DNA of 48,600 nucleotides from Lachnospiraceae bacterium (GTDB lineage: Bacteria > Bacillota > Clostridia > Lachnospirales > Lachnospiraceae): the NCBI GenBank assembly GCA_015056725.1, contig SVFS01000011.1:1-48600 (forward strand). The letters are read 5' to 3'. The notes beneath the pieces were generated by a model. That model was not told the DNA's origin. It ran no database searches and was given only the letters and a program-made list of their open reading frames with translations. Shown in pieces: positions 34,224 to 42,542 of this stretch. The position numbers were made by a program, and so were the translations under genes. How positions within the stretch are numbered: the first letter of the stretch is position 1; each line of letters begins with the position of its first letter.

Positions 34224-35126
34224 TTGAACAAAAAGCAGCAAACCACCTTACTTAAAAATAGTATACTTTTATTCATTCTTATTGTTTCATGTGCCATTTT
34301 TTCACGTTGTGCATTAAAGGGAGAAACCTTATCAGAATACGAACAAAAGCAAGCCGAAAAAAGTGCAATCGAACCTATAACAGAAAATACTCTAAATGAT
34401 AGTAGCTCTAATGAACTTACTGCCAAAATTACATTAGAAGCCCCTTCTCAAAGTACCGAAACTGCATCCGATAAGACTAGTACAAATCCGGACAATACTA
34501 CACCAAAGGAGACTCCTATGCCAGACCGCATCACTTACCAAAATGGATTTTATTATGAATCATTAAGCCCGGACATGATAAAACGCATTCGTGGCTGTTC
34601 CTATCCTACTGACGATACCAATTGCCAAATCAGTCTCGATGACCTTCGCTATGTCAGTGTACTATACTACAATTTTAACGACCATGAAAAGCACGGCGAA
34701 CTCATCTGTAACAAAGACATCGCTCAGGATTTAGTAGAAATCTTTTATGAGCTTTATCTTGCACAATATCCGATTGAAAAAATTCGCCTGATAGATGAAT
34801 ATAACGCTGATGACGAGTTATCTATGGCCGATAACAATACTTCCTGCTTTAACTATCGTGTCGTAGCCGGAACAGACAGACTCTCTAAGCATTCTTATGG
34901 ATTAGCGATTGATATCAATCCCTTCTTCAATCCTTATGTGACTTATAAAAACGGTGAACCCAACTGCGCTCCGGCAGGAAGCGAATACTACATGGACCGC
35001 ACAAAAGATTTTGCCTATAAAATCACAACCGAAGATCTCGCCTATAAACTGTTTACAGAGCATGGCTTTACTTGGGGCGGCAATTGGAAGTCCAGTAAGG
35101 ATTACCAGCATTTCGAGAAAAAATAA
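34224..35126 (+). CDS. M15 family D,D-carboxypeptidase (VanY-like), probable lipoprotein
   Basis: 300 residues starting with TTG, preceded by GAGG at 8 nt. The N-terminal helix ends in IVSC, a plausible lipobox with Cys23, followed by a Ser/Thr/Glu-rich linker to about residue 95. The catalytic domain has the M15 zinc motifs SKHSYGLAIDINP (His and Asp of H-x6-D) and DYQHFE (second His). It should trim terminal D-Ala from wall peptides outside the membrane. No vanH/vanA/vanX-like genes are present, so this is cell-wall maturation rather than a resistance cluster. It is the only plus-strand gene between ecfA1 and rplQ. Confidence 0.85.
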   Translation: MNKKQQTTLLKNSILLFILIVSCAIFSRCALKGETLSEYEQKQAEKSAIEPITENTLNDSSSNELTAKITLEAPSQSTETASDKTSTNPDNTTPKETPMPDRITYQNGFYYESLSPDMIKRIRGCSYPTDDTNCQISLDDLRYVSVLYYNFNDHEKHGELICNKDIAQDLVEIFYELYLAQYPIEKIRLIDEYNADDELSMADNNTSCFNYRVVAGTDRLSKHSYGLAIDINPFFNPYVTYKNGEPNCAPAGSEYYMDRTKDFAYKITTEDLAYKLFTEHGFTWGGNWKSSKDYQHFEKK

Positions 35127-35152
35127 TATAGTATTGGACAAGCTATAAACGT

Positions 35153-35183
35153 AAAAAGAGCTACGACAAATGTCGTAGCTCTT
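35153..35183 (-). terminator. Terminator of the ribosomal/rpoA/rplQ operon
   Basis: A perfect 11-bp stem (GAGCTACGACA / TGTCGTAGCTC) with a two-base loop is followed on the minus strand by TTTTTACG. It lies 33 nt after the rplQ stop and also faces the end of the M15 gene on the other strand. Confidence 0.92.
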
Positions 35184-35213
35184 CATTGTTTCTCATTGAA
35201 TCAAATCTAAGGA

Positions 35214-35750
35214 TTATACTAATTCAATCATAACCATCATTGCAGCATCACCTTTACGCTGACCAATTTTAACGATTCTTGTGTAACCACCGTTTCTGTT
35301 AGCGTATTTTGGTGCGATTTCATCAAACAGCTTGTTAGCCATATTGATTTCTTTTGTATTTTTCTTACGTCCAGCTGCTTTTTCAGGTACTTCTGTTACA
35401 GGCATAACCACTTTCATGATTTTTCTTCTAGCATGCTGTCTGGATGGTAAGTCTTTTTTGATTTCTTTTTCTACTTCATCAAAAACTGTTACTTTCTTTC
35501 CATCAACAACTTCTTTCACTCTCTTGCCATCTTTGTCTTTACGAGCAACTTTAGCTGTAACTTTAACTGTTTCAAAGTTGTCTTTTTCTTTTACAGCAAT
35601 AGCGATTAAGTGTTCAGCAATTTTTCTGATTTCTTTAGCTTTTGCTTCTGTTGTAACGATTTTACCGTTGTTTAAAAGTGCTGTTACCTGGTTTCTAAGT
35701 AATGCTTTTCTCTGGCTGCTTGTTCTGCCAAGTTTTCTGTATTTTGCCAT
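35214..35750 (-). CDS. rplQ: 50S ribosomal protein L17 (bL17), long form
   Basis: 178 residues from [14 protein letters not shown], preceded by AAGGAG; an upstream in-frame ATG would add 11 residues spanning the binding site. The N-terminal half and the end [25 protein letters not shown] match bL17. Most bacterial L17 are about 120 residues. Here about 55 extra Lys/Glu-rich residues (about 60-125) are inserted, including [18 protein letters not shown]. Similar long forms are, to my knowledge, common in Lachnospiraceae. It is the last gene of the alpha operon. Confidence 0.96.
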   Translation of the reverse strand: MAKYRKLGRTSSQRKALLRNQVTALLNNGKIVTTEAKAKEIRKIAEHLIAIAVKEKDNFETVKVTAKVARKDKDGKRVKEVVDGKKVTVFDEVEKEIKKDLPSRQHARRKIMKVVMPVTEVPEKAAGRKKNTKEINMANKLFDEIAPKYANRNGGYTRIVKIGQRKGDAAMMVMIELV

Positions 35751-35779
35751 GTCCGGCTCCTTTCTACTCATAAATGGTG

Positions 35780-35817
35780 TCATTCGGCTACGCTCGTCGG
35801 TCTTACTTACCGAATGA
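35780..35817 (-). repeat. Hairpin A in the rpoA-rplQ spacer
   Basis: An 8-bp stem TCATTCGG/CCGAATGA encloses a 22-nt loop which on the minus strand contains AAGACCGACGAGCG. Hairpin B, 24 bp away, has a different stem but nearly the same loop. Confidence 0.7.
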
Positions 35818-35841
35818 ATGATTAGTTACCATCATGAAATA

Positions 35842-35873
35842 CACGCCCGCGCTCATCGGTCTTATCAGGCATG
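35842..35873 (-). repeat. Hairpin B in the rpoA-rplQ spacer
   Basis: On the minus strand CATGCC pairs with GGCGTG (one G-U) around a loop containing AAGACCGATGAGCG, one base different from hairpin A. Confidence 0.6.
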
Positions 35874-35917
35874 CGCTTTTCACAATCTATTAGATACTTG
35901 TTACTGCTCTGGGAATA

Positions 35918-36877
35918 TTATTCTTCGCTAGAGCTAAGTTCAAGTCCTAATTCTTTTAATTTAGCAAGTACTTCTTCTAAAGATTTACGTCCAAGATTAC
36001 GAACTTTCATCATATCTTCTGAAGTCTTGTTTGTTAATTCCTGAACTGTATTGATACCAGCTCTCTTTAAGCAATTGTAAGAACGAACAGATAATTCAAG
36101 TTCATCAATGCTCATTTCCATTACTTTGCCTTTTTCGTCATCTTCTTTTTCAACCATAACGTCTACTAATTTAGTAGTTTCGGAAAGGTCAATGAAAAGA
36201 CTTAAATGTTCACTAAGTACTTTTGCTGCAAGACTTACTGCTTCATCCGGAGCAAGAGTTCCATTTGTGTATACATCCATAGTTAACTTATCGTAGTCTG
36301 TAATCTGACCAACACGTGTATTTTCAACTGTTACGTTTACACGTTCAACAGGTGTATAGATAGAATCAACAGGAATCACACTGATAGATAAGTCATCTTT
36401 CTTATTCTTATCAGCACCTACATATCCTCTACCTTTTGTAATAGTAAGTTCTACATATAATTTAGAATCTTTTCCACCACTAAGTGTAGCAATAATCTGG
36501 TCAGGATTCATAATTTCAATATCCTGATCTACCTGAATATCGCTTGCACGAACTACACCTTCACCATGGAAGTCAATATATGCTGTCTTAGGCTCATTGC
36601 TGTCACTGTTATTTCTGATAGCAAGGCTCTTAATATTCATAATGATTTCTGTTACATCTTCTTTTACGCCTTCAATAGATGTAAATTCATGTAACACACC
36701 ATCGAATTTCACCTGGCTTACAGATGCACCAGGCAAAGAAGAAAGCATGATTCTTCTAAGAGAGTTCCCTAATGTGATACCATAACCTCTTTCTAAAGGT
36801 TCTACCACAAATTTGCCATACTTTTTATCATCAGAGATTTCTACAACCTCAATATTCGGTCTTTCAAACTCAAACAC
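35918..36877 (-). CDS. rpoA: RNA polymerase alpha subunit
   Basis: 319 residues. The N-terminal dimerisation domain starts [12 protein letters not shown] and contains [20 protein letters not shown] and [11 protein letters not shown] linker around 235 leads to the C-terminal domain ([37 protein letters not shown]) that contacts UP elements and activators. It lies between rpsD and rplQ as in most Firmicutes. Spacers on both sides are more than 100 nt and carry hairpins. Confidence 0.98.
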   Translation of the reverse strand: MFEFERPNIEVVEISDDKKYGKFVVEPLERGYGITLGNSLRRIMLSSLPGASVSQVKFDGVLHEFTSIEGVKEDVTEIIMNIKSLAIRNNSDSNEPKTAYIDFHGEGVVRASDIQVDQDIEIMNPDQIIATLSGGKDSKLYVELTITKGRGYVGADKNKKDDLSISVIPVDSIYTPVERVNVTVENTRVGQITDYDKLTMDVYTNGTLAPDEAVSLAAKVLSEHLSLFIDLSETTKLVDVMVEKEDDEKGKVMEMSIDELELSVRSYNCLKRAGINTVQELTNKTSEDMMKVRNLGRKSLEEVLAKLKELGLELSSSEE

Positions 36878-36944
36878 TGCAAATACCCTCCTTTTTGCTT
36901 TGTGAATTTATAACAAACTCACATCCTCGTTTAACTTGTAATGC

Positions 36945-36969
36945 CAGCAGATGGAAAATCCACCTGCTG
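36945..36969. other. Hairpin in the rpsD-rpoA spacer
   Basis: CAGCAG-TGGA pairs with TCCA-CTGCTG with one mismatched pair and a small loop. It begins 15 nt after the rpsD stop. No T-run follows, so it is more likely a processing or stability element than a terminator. Confidence 0.6.
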
Positions 36970-36984
36970 ACTACATTTGCAAGA

Positions 36985-37578
36985 TTATTTAGAATATAAT
37001 TCGACGATAGCCATTTCATCTACTGGTACGTCAATCATTTCTCTTGTAGGAAGTGCTTTGATGTTTCCTTTGAAAGCTTCCTGGTCAACATCCATCCATT
37101 CAGGAACAATTCTGCCGCCTGTTACTTCGATGATGTCTTTGTATCTCTGTAATTCTTTTGCTTTTTCTGTAAGCTCAATTACATCACCAGCTTTAATTAA
37201 GTAAGATGGGATGTTAACAAGTTTACCGTTTACAAGGATATGTTTGTGACCAACCACCTGTCTTGCTTCTCTTCTTGTTCTAGCGAAGCCCATTCTGAAT
37301 ACTACGCTGTCTAATCTTCTTTCCAGAAGAATCATAAGGTTTTCACCTGTCTGACCTTTCATTCTATCAGCTTTTTCATAGTAGTTTCTGAAAGGTTTTT
37401 CAAGAACGCCATAAATGAATTTAGCCTGCTGTTTTGCACGAAGCTGCATACCATATTCACTCATTTTTTTGCCTGCTCTTGGGGATTTTCTGTTAGACTT
37501 TTTGTCATATCCTAAGAATGTTGGATCTAAGTCTAAAGATCTACATCTTTTAAGTACCGGTGTTTTATTTACTGCCAT
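36985..37578 (-). CDS. rpsD: 30S ribosomal protein S4 (uS4)
   Basis: 197 residues. MAVNKTPVLKRCRSLDLDP is the N-terminus; the S4 RNA-binding domain runs from RRLDSVVFRMGFARTRREA through VGHKHILVNGKLV. It is a primary assembly protein of the small subunit and, in many bacteria, a translational repressor of the alpha operon. No zinc-binding cysteine cluster is present at the N-terminus (C- type). It lies between rpsK and rpoA. Confidence 0.98.
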   Translation of the reverse strand: MAVNKTPVLKRCRSLDLDPTFLGYDKKSNRKSPRAGKKMSEYGMQLRAKQQAKFIYGVLEKPFRNYYEKADRMKGQTGENLMILLERRLDSVVFRMGFARTRREARQVVGHKHILVNGKLVNIPSYLIKAGDVIELTEKAKELQRYKDIIEVTGGRIVPEWMDVDQEAFKGNIKALPTREMIDVPVDEMAIVELYSK

Positions 37579-37661
37579 TTTTAGGCTCCTTTCTACATGT
37601 GGAGCTATCTGCTCTCACGCTATTGTTTACAGTGCTATGCACTTTCTTCCAATAAATCTCT

Positions 37662-37678
37662 CAATTACACAGTAATTG
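37662..37678. repeat. Short hairpin repeat in the rpsK-rpsD spacer
   Basis: CAATTAC-ACA-GTAATTG is a perfect 7-bp stem. The 16-mer at 37663-37678 recurs with one change at 38167-38182 in the rpsM-rpsK spacer. Confidence 0.6.
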
Positions 37679-37697
37679 CTACTTAAGTCGTATATCA

Positions 37698-38093
37698 TTA
37701 TACGCGACGACGCTTAGGTGGACGACATCCATTATGAGGTACTGGAGTCACGTCACAAATGCTTACTACTTCAAGACCGCAAGCCTGAAGTGCACGGATA
37801 GCTGCTTCACGTCCTGAACCAGGACCTTTTACGAATACATCTACAGTTTTTAAGCCATGAATAAGAGCTGCTTTTGTAGCTGTTTCAGCTGCCATCTGAG
37901 CTGCATATGGAGTAGATTTCTTTGAACCTCTAAATCCTAGACCACCAGCACTTGCCCAGCTAAGAGCATTACCTTCAGTATCTGTTAATGTAACGATTGT
38001 GTTATTAAAAGATGCCTGAATATGTGCCTGTCCGCGTTCAACGTTTTTCTTAACACGACGTTTTGTTACTTTCTTTGCAACTTTTTTTGCCAT
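37698..38093 (-). CDS. rpsK: 30S ribosomal protein S11 (uS11)
   Basis: 131 residues. [38 protein letters not shown] and the C-terminal [18 protein letters not shown] are the uS11 hallmarks. It forms part of the platform near the Shine-Dalgarno helix. It sits in the conserved order rpsM-rpsK-rpsD. Confidence 0.98.
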   Translation of the reverse strand: MAKKVAKKVTKRRVKKNVERGQAHIQASFNNTIVTLTDTEGNALSWASAGGLGFRGSKKSTPYAAQMAAETATKAALIHGLKTVDVFVKGPGSGREAAIRALQACGLEVVSICDVTPVPHNGCRPPKRRRV

Positions 38094-38162
38094 TTCTAAA
38101 CTAACCTACTTTCTTTTTTACTATGCATCATCAAATAATGCGTTTTCTTTCTTGGTTACCTA

Positions 38163-38214
38163 TCACAATCACACAGTAATTGTGACATATTCCGATTTAT
38201 GCACAAATCGGATA
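38163..38214. repeat. Two hairpins in the rpsM-rpsK spacer
   Basis: TCACAAT/ATTGTGA (38163-38169 with 38179-38185) is followed by CCGATTT-ATGCAC-AAATCGG. The first contains the 16-mer shared with the rpsK-rpsD spacer. Confidence 0.6.
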
Positions 38215-38227
38215 CTGCCTAATAAAA

Positions 38228-38596
38228 TTATTTTTTCTTATTAGCAACAGTTTTCTTAGGACCTTTTCTTGTTCTAGCGTTTGTTTTTGTTTTCTGACCA
38301 CGAACAGGAAGTCCTTTTCTATGACGAATACCACGGTAGCAACCGATTTCCTGTAATCTCTTGATGTTAAGAGCTATTTCACGTCTTAAATCACCTTCAA
38401 CTACATAATCAGCATCAATTACTTCACTGATTGCTTTTACTTCTTCGTCAGTTAAATCTCTACAACGAGTATCCGGATTTACTTTTGCTTTCTCCAGAAT
38501 CTTTGTAGCACTTACTCTACCAATACCATAGATATAAGTAAGTCCGATTTCGACACGTTTGTCTCTTGGTAAGTCGACACTTGCAATACGAGCCAT
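38228..38596 (-). CDS. rpsM: 30S ribosomal protein S13 (uS13)
   Basis: 122 residues from [34 protein letters not shown] supplies the ribosome binding site, so the ATG five codons earlier was rejected. [13 protein letters not shown], the h2TH-like middle and the basic tail [18 protein letters not shown] identify uS13, which contacts the P-site tRNA and 50S bridges. A 360-nt structured region separates it from rpmJ upstream, so the distal alpha genes may have separate control. Confidence 0.98.
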   Translation of the reverse strand: MARIASVDLPRDKRVEIGLTYIYGIGRVSATKILEKAKVNPDTRCRDLTDEEVKAISEVIDADYVVEGDLRREIALNIKRLQEIGCYRGIRHRKGLPVRGQKTKTNARTRKGPKKTVANKKK

Positions 38597-38956
38597 TTTG
38601 TTTTCCTCCATTACTTGTCTTGGTTACAAAGCAACCTAAGACCTACGCATTTGCCTTTGCCATGCAAATTTATTTGCAAATGCTGCTAGTTAATTGTTAC
38701 TAATTGATTGGGGCGGTCATTTAGCCCAACCGGAAACGAATCCGATCTTTCCGATACATGATGTTGCCTGTCATAACCGCATCGCAATTATGACTCCTAT
38801 CCCACATAATATCTGTAATTTTACAAACACTATGGATAGAATGACTGCTGACATCTTCGGTACCAAAAAGTAATCTCCCGTAGGCTCACTACGGTCAATT
38901 ATATGAAACACATATGCTCTGATTTCTTAAAAACCAGAACAAGACAGCACTATGAA
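38597..38956 (-). promoter_or_regulatory. Structured leader region between rpmJ and rpsM
   Basis: This 360-bp region has no gene. Hairpins seen: 38878-38894 (CCGTAG/CTACGG), 38771-38793 (TCATAA/TTATGA), 38708-38729 (TTGGGGC/GCCCAA) and 38647-38683 (nested GCATTTGC/GCAAATGC). A further one at 38617-38640 lies just before the ribosome binding site. A perfect TATAAT on the minus strand at 38898-38903 could be a -10 box, but its -35 is poor. A ribosomal-protein leader for rpsM-rpsK-rpsD-rpoA-rplQ is a reasonable interpretation. Confidence 0.45.
38617..38683 (-). repeat. 67-bp multi-hairpin intergenic element, copy B
   Basis: On the minus strand the outer stem GCATTTGC/GCAAATGC encloses TTTGC-ATG-GCAAA. 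It is followed by GTAGGTC and a hairpin GGTTGC-TTT-GTAACC inside GTC/GAC. Copy A at 11650-11716 has the same length and plan, and a C-G pair in the outer stem there is replaced by T-A here. Confidence 0.75.
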
Positions 38957-39070
38957 TTAGCCCTGTACCTGTTTGTGTTTTGGATTCTCACAGATGATTC
39001 TGATTTTTCCTTTTCTTCTAATTACTTTGCACTTTTCGCAAATTGGTTTTACTGATGATCTAACCTTCAT
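38957..39070 (-). CDS. rpmJ: 50S ribosomal protein L36 (bL36), zinc form
   Basis: 37 residues, beginning [20 protein letters not shown] and ending HKQVQG. The zinc ligands C11, C14, C27 and H32 are all present. A good AGGAGG sits upstream of the ATG. It is too short for usual ORF cut-offs but is in its standard place between infA and rpsM. The protein stabilises helices near the peptidyl transferase region of the 50S subunit. Confidence 0.98.
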   Translation of the reverse strand: MKVRSSVKPICEKCKVIRRKGKIRIICENPKHKQVQG

Positions 39071-39161
39071 TTGAAAACCCTCCTTTCAAAAAGACCGTCT
39101 TTCATTTTATCACAACAGATTCCCCATTGCAAGAACTATTTTAGGCATACACAAATATTTT

Positions 39162-39380
39162 CTATTTGTCTCTCCAGATAATTCTTCCTTTGGATAAATC
39201 GTATGGTGACAACTCTAAAGTTACTTTATCGCCAGGCAGAATTCTGATGAAATTCTGTCGAAGCTTTCCACTGATATGAGCCAATACTTTATGGCCGTTT
39301 TCTAATTCAACCTGAAACATTGTATTAGGTAATTTTTCTACTACTGTTCCTTCAATTTCGATTACATCTGCTTTTGACAT
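39162..39380 (-). CDS. infA: Translation initiation factor IF-1
   Basis: 72 residues, exactly the usual size. [39 protein letters not shown] and [11 protein letters not shown] define the S1-like OB fold. IF-1 occupies the A site during initiation. Its AGGAGG and start lie inside the 3' end of the KOW gene (19-nt overlap), suggesting translational coupling. Confidence 0.98.
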   Translation of the reverse strand: MSKADVIEIEGTVVEKLPNTMFQVELENGHKVLAHISGKLRQNFIRILPGDKVTLELSPYDLSKGRIIWRDK

Positions 39381-39622
39381 GCTTTAACCTCCTGAATTAC
39401 TTCTGCACAGTCTATTGCTTCATTATTTAATAGTTTCTTTTCCAGCTCAGGATTCTTATACCGCTTTATGACCTGTATATGCTTTTTGTTTTTCTTTTTG
39501 GGATTATGAAATGTTCTTGTTTTCCCATCCAGTACATATACATATTCAGCTTCTTCCCTGATTATGAGATATATTTTTTTACGGTCATGACCTGCTTTTG
39601 AATAAGCCATACAACCTACCAT
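39362..39622 (-). CDS. KOW domain RNA-binding protein
   Basis: 86 residues with a KOW-like, L14e-type N-terminal half ([21 protein letters not shown]) and a lysine-rich middle ([15 protein letters not shown]). Small KOW proteins occur between map and infA in many Clostridia, and position plus composition support that assignment. The role is unknown; ribosome or RNA binding is likely. GGGAG lies 6 nt before the ATG. The gene starts 10 nt after the map stop and overlaps infA. Confidence 0.8.
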   Translation of the reverse strand: MVGCMAYSKAGHDRKKIYLIIREEAEYVYVLDGKTRTFHNPKKKNKKHIQVIKRYKNPELEKKLLNNEAIDCAEVIQEVKACQKQM

Positions 39623-39632
39623 ACTACGCTCC

Positions 39633-40385
39633 CTACCTCAGTGTAAGAATTTCCGGTTCTCCATCCGTAATCAGAATGGTGTTTTCATAATGTGCTGACA
39701 AGCTACCGTCTTCTGAAACTACTGTCCAATCATCATCAAGCCACTCTACATCTGCTCTGCCCATGTTAATCATTGGTTCAACCGCCAGTGTCATGCCCGG
39801 AAGGAGTTTCATTCCTCTTCGTTTTTGGCGGAAGTTTGGAACCTGTGGATCTTCATGAAGCGAAGTTCCGATTCCATGTCCTACCAAATCTCTTACGATT
39901 CCGTATCCAAACTGACTTACATAGGCATCTATCGCATTGGATATGTCATAAAGATGATTTCCTGCTTTTGCCATTTTGATACCTTCAAAGAAGCTCTGTT
40001 TTGTCACATCAATCAGCTGCTGTGCCTCTTTGCTAATCTGCCCTACCGGATAGGTTCTTGCTGCATCAGAATGATATCCTTTATAAATAAGTCCACAATC
40101 CAGACTAACAATATCACCTTCCTGGATAATATGGTCCATTGCCGGAATACCGTGTACTACTTCATCATTAACCGATACACAGACAGATGCCGGATATCCA
40201 TTATAGTTTTTAAAATTCGGAATACATCCAAAGTCACGAATCAGCTTTTCTCCGTAAGCATCAATTTCTCCCGTCGAAATTCCAGGACGAATGATTTTTC
40301 CCATCTCTTCATGAACAATCGAAAGCAATCTGCAGGATTCTCGCATCAGCTCTATTTCTCTTGAAGATTTAATACTAACTGCCAT
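39633..40385 (-). CDS. map: Methionine aminopeptidase, type I
   Basis: 250 residues from MAVSIKSSREIELMRESC; GGAG lies 9 nt before this ATG, while the longer frame starts without a site. The metal ligands are visible: Asp in SLDCGLIYKGYHSDAART, His in VGHGIGTSLHEDPQVP, Glu in LAVEPMINMG and Glu in the YENTILIT region. It removes the initiator methionine from nascent proteins. The adk-map-KOW-infA-rpmJ order is normal for the group. Confidence 0.97.
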   Translation of the reverse strand: MAVSIKSSREIELMRESCRLLSIVHEEMGKIIRPGISTGEIDAYGEKLIRDFGCIPNFKNYNGYPASVCVSVNDEVVHGIPAMDHIIQEGDIVSLDCGLIYKGYHSDAARTYPVGQISKEAQQLIDVTKQSFFEGIKMAKAGNHLYDISNAIDAYVSQFGYGIVRDLVGHGIGTSLHEDPQVPNFRQKRRGMKLLPGMTLAVEPMINMGRADVEWLDDDWTVVSEDGSLSAHYENTILITDGEPEILTLR

Positions 40386-40413
40386 TTCAGTTTCTCCGTC
40401 TATCAATCCACTA

Positions 40414-41055
40414 TTAGCCTAAAATTGCAACGATAGAATCAAATACAACCTGCATATCTACAGTTCCGTCCACCGTCTTTAAAATATTTTTTGCTGTATA
40501 GTATTCAATTAACGGCTGTGTCTGTTCATGATAAACATTCAGTCTGTTCTTTACTGTTTCTTCTTTATCATCATCACGAAGAACGAGTGCTTCTCCGCAT
40601 CTGTCACAGATACCTTCTGCTTTTGGCGGAACATGTTCAATATGATATGTTGCGCCACATGCAAGACATGCTCTTCTTCCTGACATTCTTTTAATAATAT
40701 TTGCATCCGGAACATCAACATCAATTGCAAAATCAATCTTGTCACCAAGCTCTGTTAACGCTTTATCAAGTACTTCTGCCTGTGGAATTGTTCTTGGGAA
40801 TCCGTCTAAAACGTATCCGTTTTTGCAATCTTCCTGAGCAACTCTGTCCAGAAGAATCTTTACGGTAAGTTCATCCGGAACCAGAAGTCCTTTATCCATA
40901 TATGTCTTAGCTTCTTTGCCAAGCTCTGTACCATTTTTAATATTTGCACGGAAAATATCTCCTGTAGAAATGTGTGGTACGCTGTATTTGTCTGCAATCA
41001 TTTTAGCCTGTGTGCCTTTACCTGCTCCAGGTGCACCTAACATAATAATTTTCAT
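40414..41055 (-). CDS. adk: Adenylate kinase, zinc-LID type
   Basis: 213 residues. P-loop [12 protein letters not shown], the AMP site ([12 protein letters not shown]) and [14 protein letters not shown] are present. The LID domain has the four cysteines C130, C133, C150 and C153 of the Gram-positive zinc form. It equilibrates ATP, ADP and AMP. It lies downstream of secY, separated by a 169-nt spacer with a long hairpin. Confidence 0.98.
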   Translation of the reverse strand: MKIIMLGAPGAGKGTQAKMIADKYSVPHISTGDIFRANIKNGTELGKEAKTYMDKGLLVPDELTVKILLDRVAQEDCKNGYVLDGFPRTIPQAEVLDKALTELGDKIDFAIDVDVPDANIIKRMSGRRACLACGATYHIEHVPPKAEGICDRCGEALVLRDDDKEETVKNRLNVYHEQTQPLIEYYTAKNILKTVDGTVDMQVVFDSIVAILG

Positions 41056-41169
41056 GTTTTACCCTCTCTGCTTTTTAAATTTCCTCTGCTATATATTCAC
41101 ATAATCTGTAAATATTTTGGTTATCTATATTCAAATTCAAATTATTGTCCAGCTTATACAAGATGTAAC

Positions 41170-41218
41170 GTGATAAGGGATGCAGTTACAAAGCACTCCA
41201 TCCCAAATCAAACATCAC
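41170..41218. other. Compound hairpin in the secY-adk spacer
   Basis: GGGATG (41177-41182) pairs with CATCCC (41199-41204), enclosing AGT/ACT and a GCTTTGTA-type loop. GTGAT/ATCAC (41170-41174 with 41214-41218) forms an outer stem. No T-run follows on the minus strand. The loop resembles the second hairpin of the 67-bp element. Confidence 0.55.
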
Positions 41219-41224
41219 AATTAC

Positions 41225-42541
41225 TTAGTCATTCAAAAATCCTTTATAATTACGAACTAACATTAATGATTCTACCTGTTTCAGTGTTTCAATGATAACA
41301 CTTACAACGATGATAAGACTTGTTCCACCGAAAGATACACTTGCACCAAATACACCGTTAAAGATGAATGGTACAACACTGACGATCATAAGACCGAATG
41401 CTCCGATGAAAATAACGTAATTTAAGATTCTTGATAAATATTCGCTGGTTGGTTTACCCGGTCTGATACCCGGAATAAAACCGCCCTGGCGTTTCATGTT
41501 GTCTGCAATCTCAAGTGGATTGAAAGTAACAGATGTATAGAAATAAGCGAAAAATACTAATAATAAAATGTATACTATTAAACCAATAGAATAGATTGGT
41601 TCGCTTGGTTTACACCAGTTACTTGAGCTAAGTCCTTTCAGAACCTTGCCCCAGAAGCCTGTACCACCTGTTACACCTAAAAGGGAACAAATAATAACAG
41701 GGAACTGCATAATGGATGAAGCAAAGATTACCGGAATAACACCTGCTGTATTTACTTTCAAAGGAATGTTTGTGGAGTTACCACCAACTAATTTTCTTCC
41801 CTGAACTTTTTTTGCATACTGTACCGGAATCTTACGTACACCATCATTTAAGAATACTACAAGGACAATCATAAGTACGATTACTGCAATAATAATAATC
41901 GATGCTACAACGCCCATTGCAATGTCTTTACCAACTACGAACTGGTTAAATAATCCGATAATTTCCTGTGGCATTCTGGATACGATATTGATTGTAAGTA
42001 CAATAGAAATACCATTTCCGATACCTTTATCTGTGATTCTTTCACCAATCCACATCAGGAATGCACTACCTGCTGTAAGTGCTAACACAACTGTAATAAT
42101 ATTAAATGCTGTGTATTCCTGTAAGAGTCCCTGACGACCAAAACCGATTGCCATAGCTGCGGACTCAATAAGCGCAAGGCCTACTGTTACATAACGTGTG
42201 ATAGAAGCAATTTTCTTTCTTCCATCTTCGCCATCTTTCTGCATTTCCTCTAATTTAGGAATTGCAATTGTAAGAAGCTGCATGATGATGGAGGATGTAA
42301 TATACGGTGTAATGTTCAATGCAATAATAGACATATTAAGGAATGAACCACCTGTAAATGCATCAAATAAGTTAAATGCATCACCCGTCTGAAGTGCAAA
42401 CCATGCTGCAAAATAGTCTCTGTTTACGCCTGGTGCCGGCAGCTGAGCAGCTACACGGATCACCACGAGCATTAAGAACGTAAACAATACTCTCTGTCTG
42501 ATTTCTTTTACTTTAAATGCGTTTCTTAGTGTTGTAATCAT
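41225..42541 (-). CDS. secY: Protein translocase subunit SecY
   Basis: 438 residues with ten membrane helices. Typical segments are LPAPGVNRDYF, the plug region AFTGGSFLNMSIIALNITPYI and the conserved cytosolic loop NMKRQGGFIPGIRPGKPTSEYL. It forms the Sec channel with SecE and SecG. It starts one base after the rplO stop, with its ribosome binding site inside rplO. Confidence 0.98.
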   Translation of the reverse strand: MITTLRNAFKVKEIRQRVLFTFLMLVVIRVAAQLPAPGVNRDYFAAWFALQTGDAFNLFDAFTGGSFLNMSIIALNITPYITSSIIMQLLTIAIPKLEEMQKDGEDGRKKIASITRYVTVGLALIESAAMAIGFGRQGLLQEYTAFNIITVVLALTAGSAFLMWIGERITDKGIGNGISIVLTINIVSRMPQEIIGLFNQFVVGKDIAMGVVASIIIIAVIVLMIVLVVFLNDGVRKIPVQYAKKVQGRKLVGGNSTNIPLKVNTAGVIPVIFASSIMQFPVIICSLLGVTGGTGFWGKVLKGLSSSNWCKPSEPIYSIGLIVYILLLVFFAYFYTSVTFNPLEIADNMKRQGGFIPGIRPGKPTSEYLSRILNYVIFIGAFGLMIVSVVPFIFNGVFGASVSFGGTSLIIVVSVIIETLKQVESLMLVRNYKGFLND

Positions 42542-42542
42542 A

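Noticed and set aside
34224-35126. Vancomycin resistance gene cluster
   Set aside because: Only a VanY-like carboxypeptidase is present; no ligase, dehydrogenase, VanX or VanRS genes are nearby.
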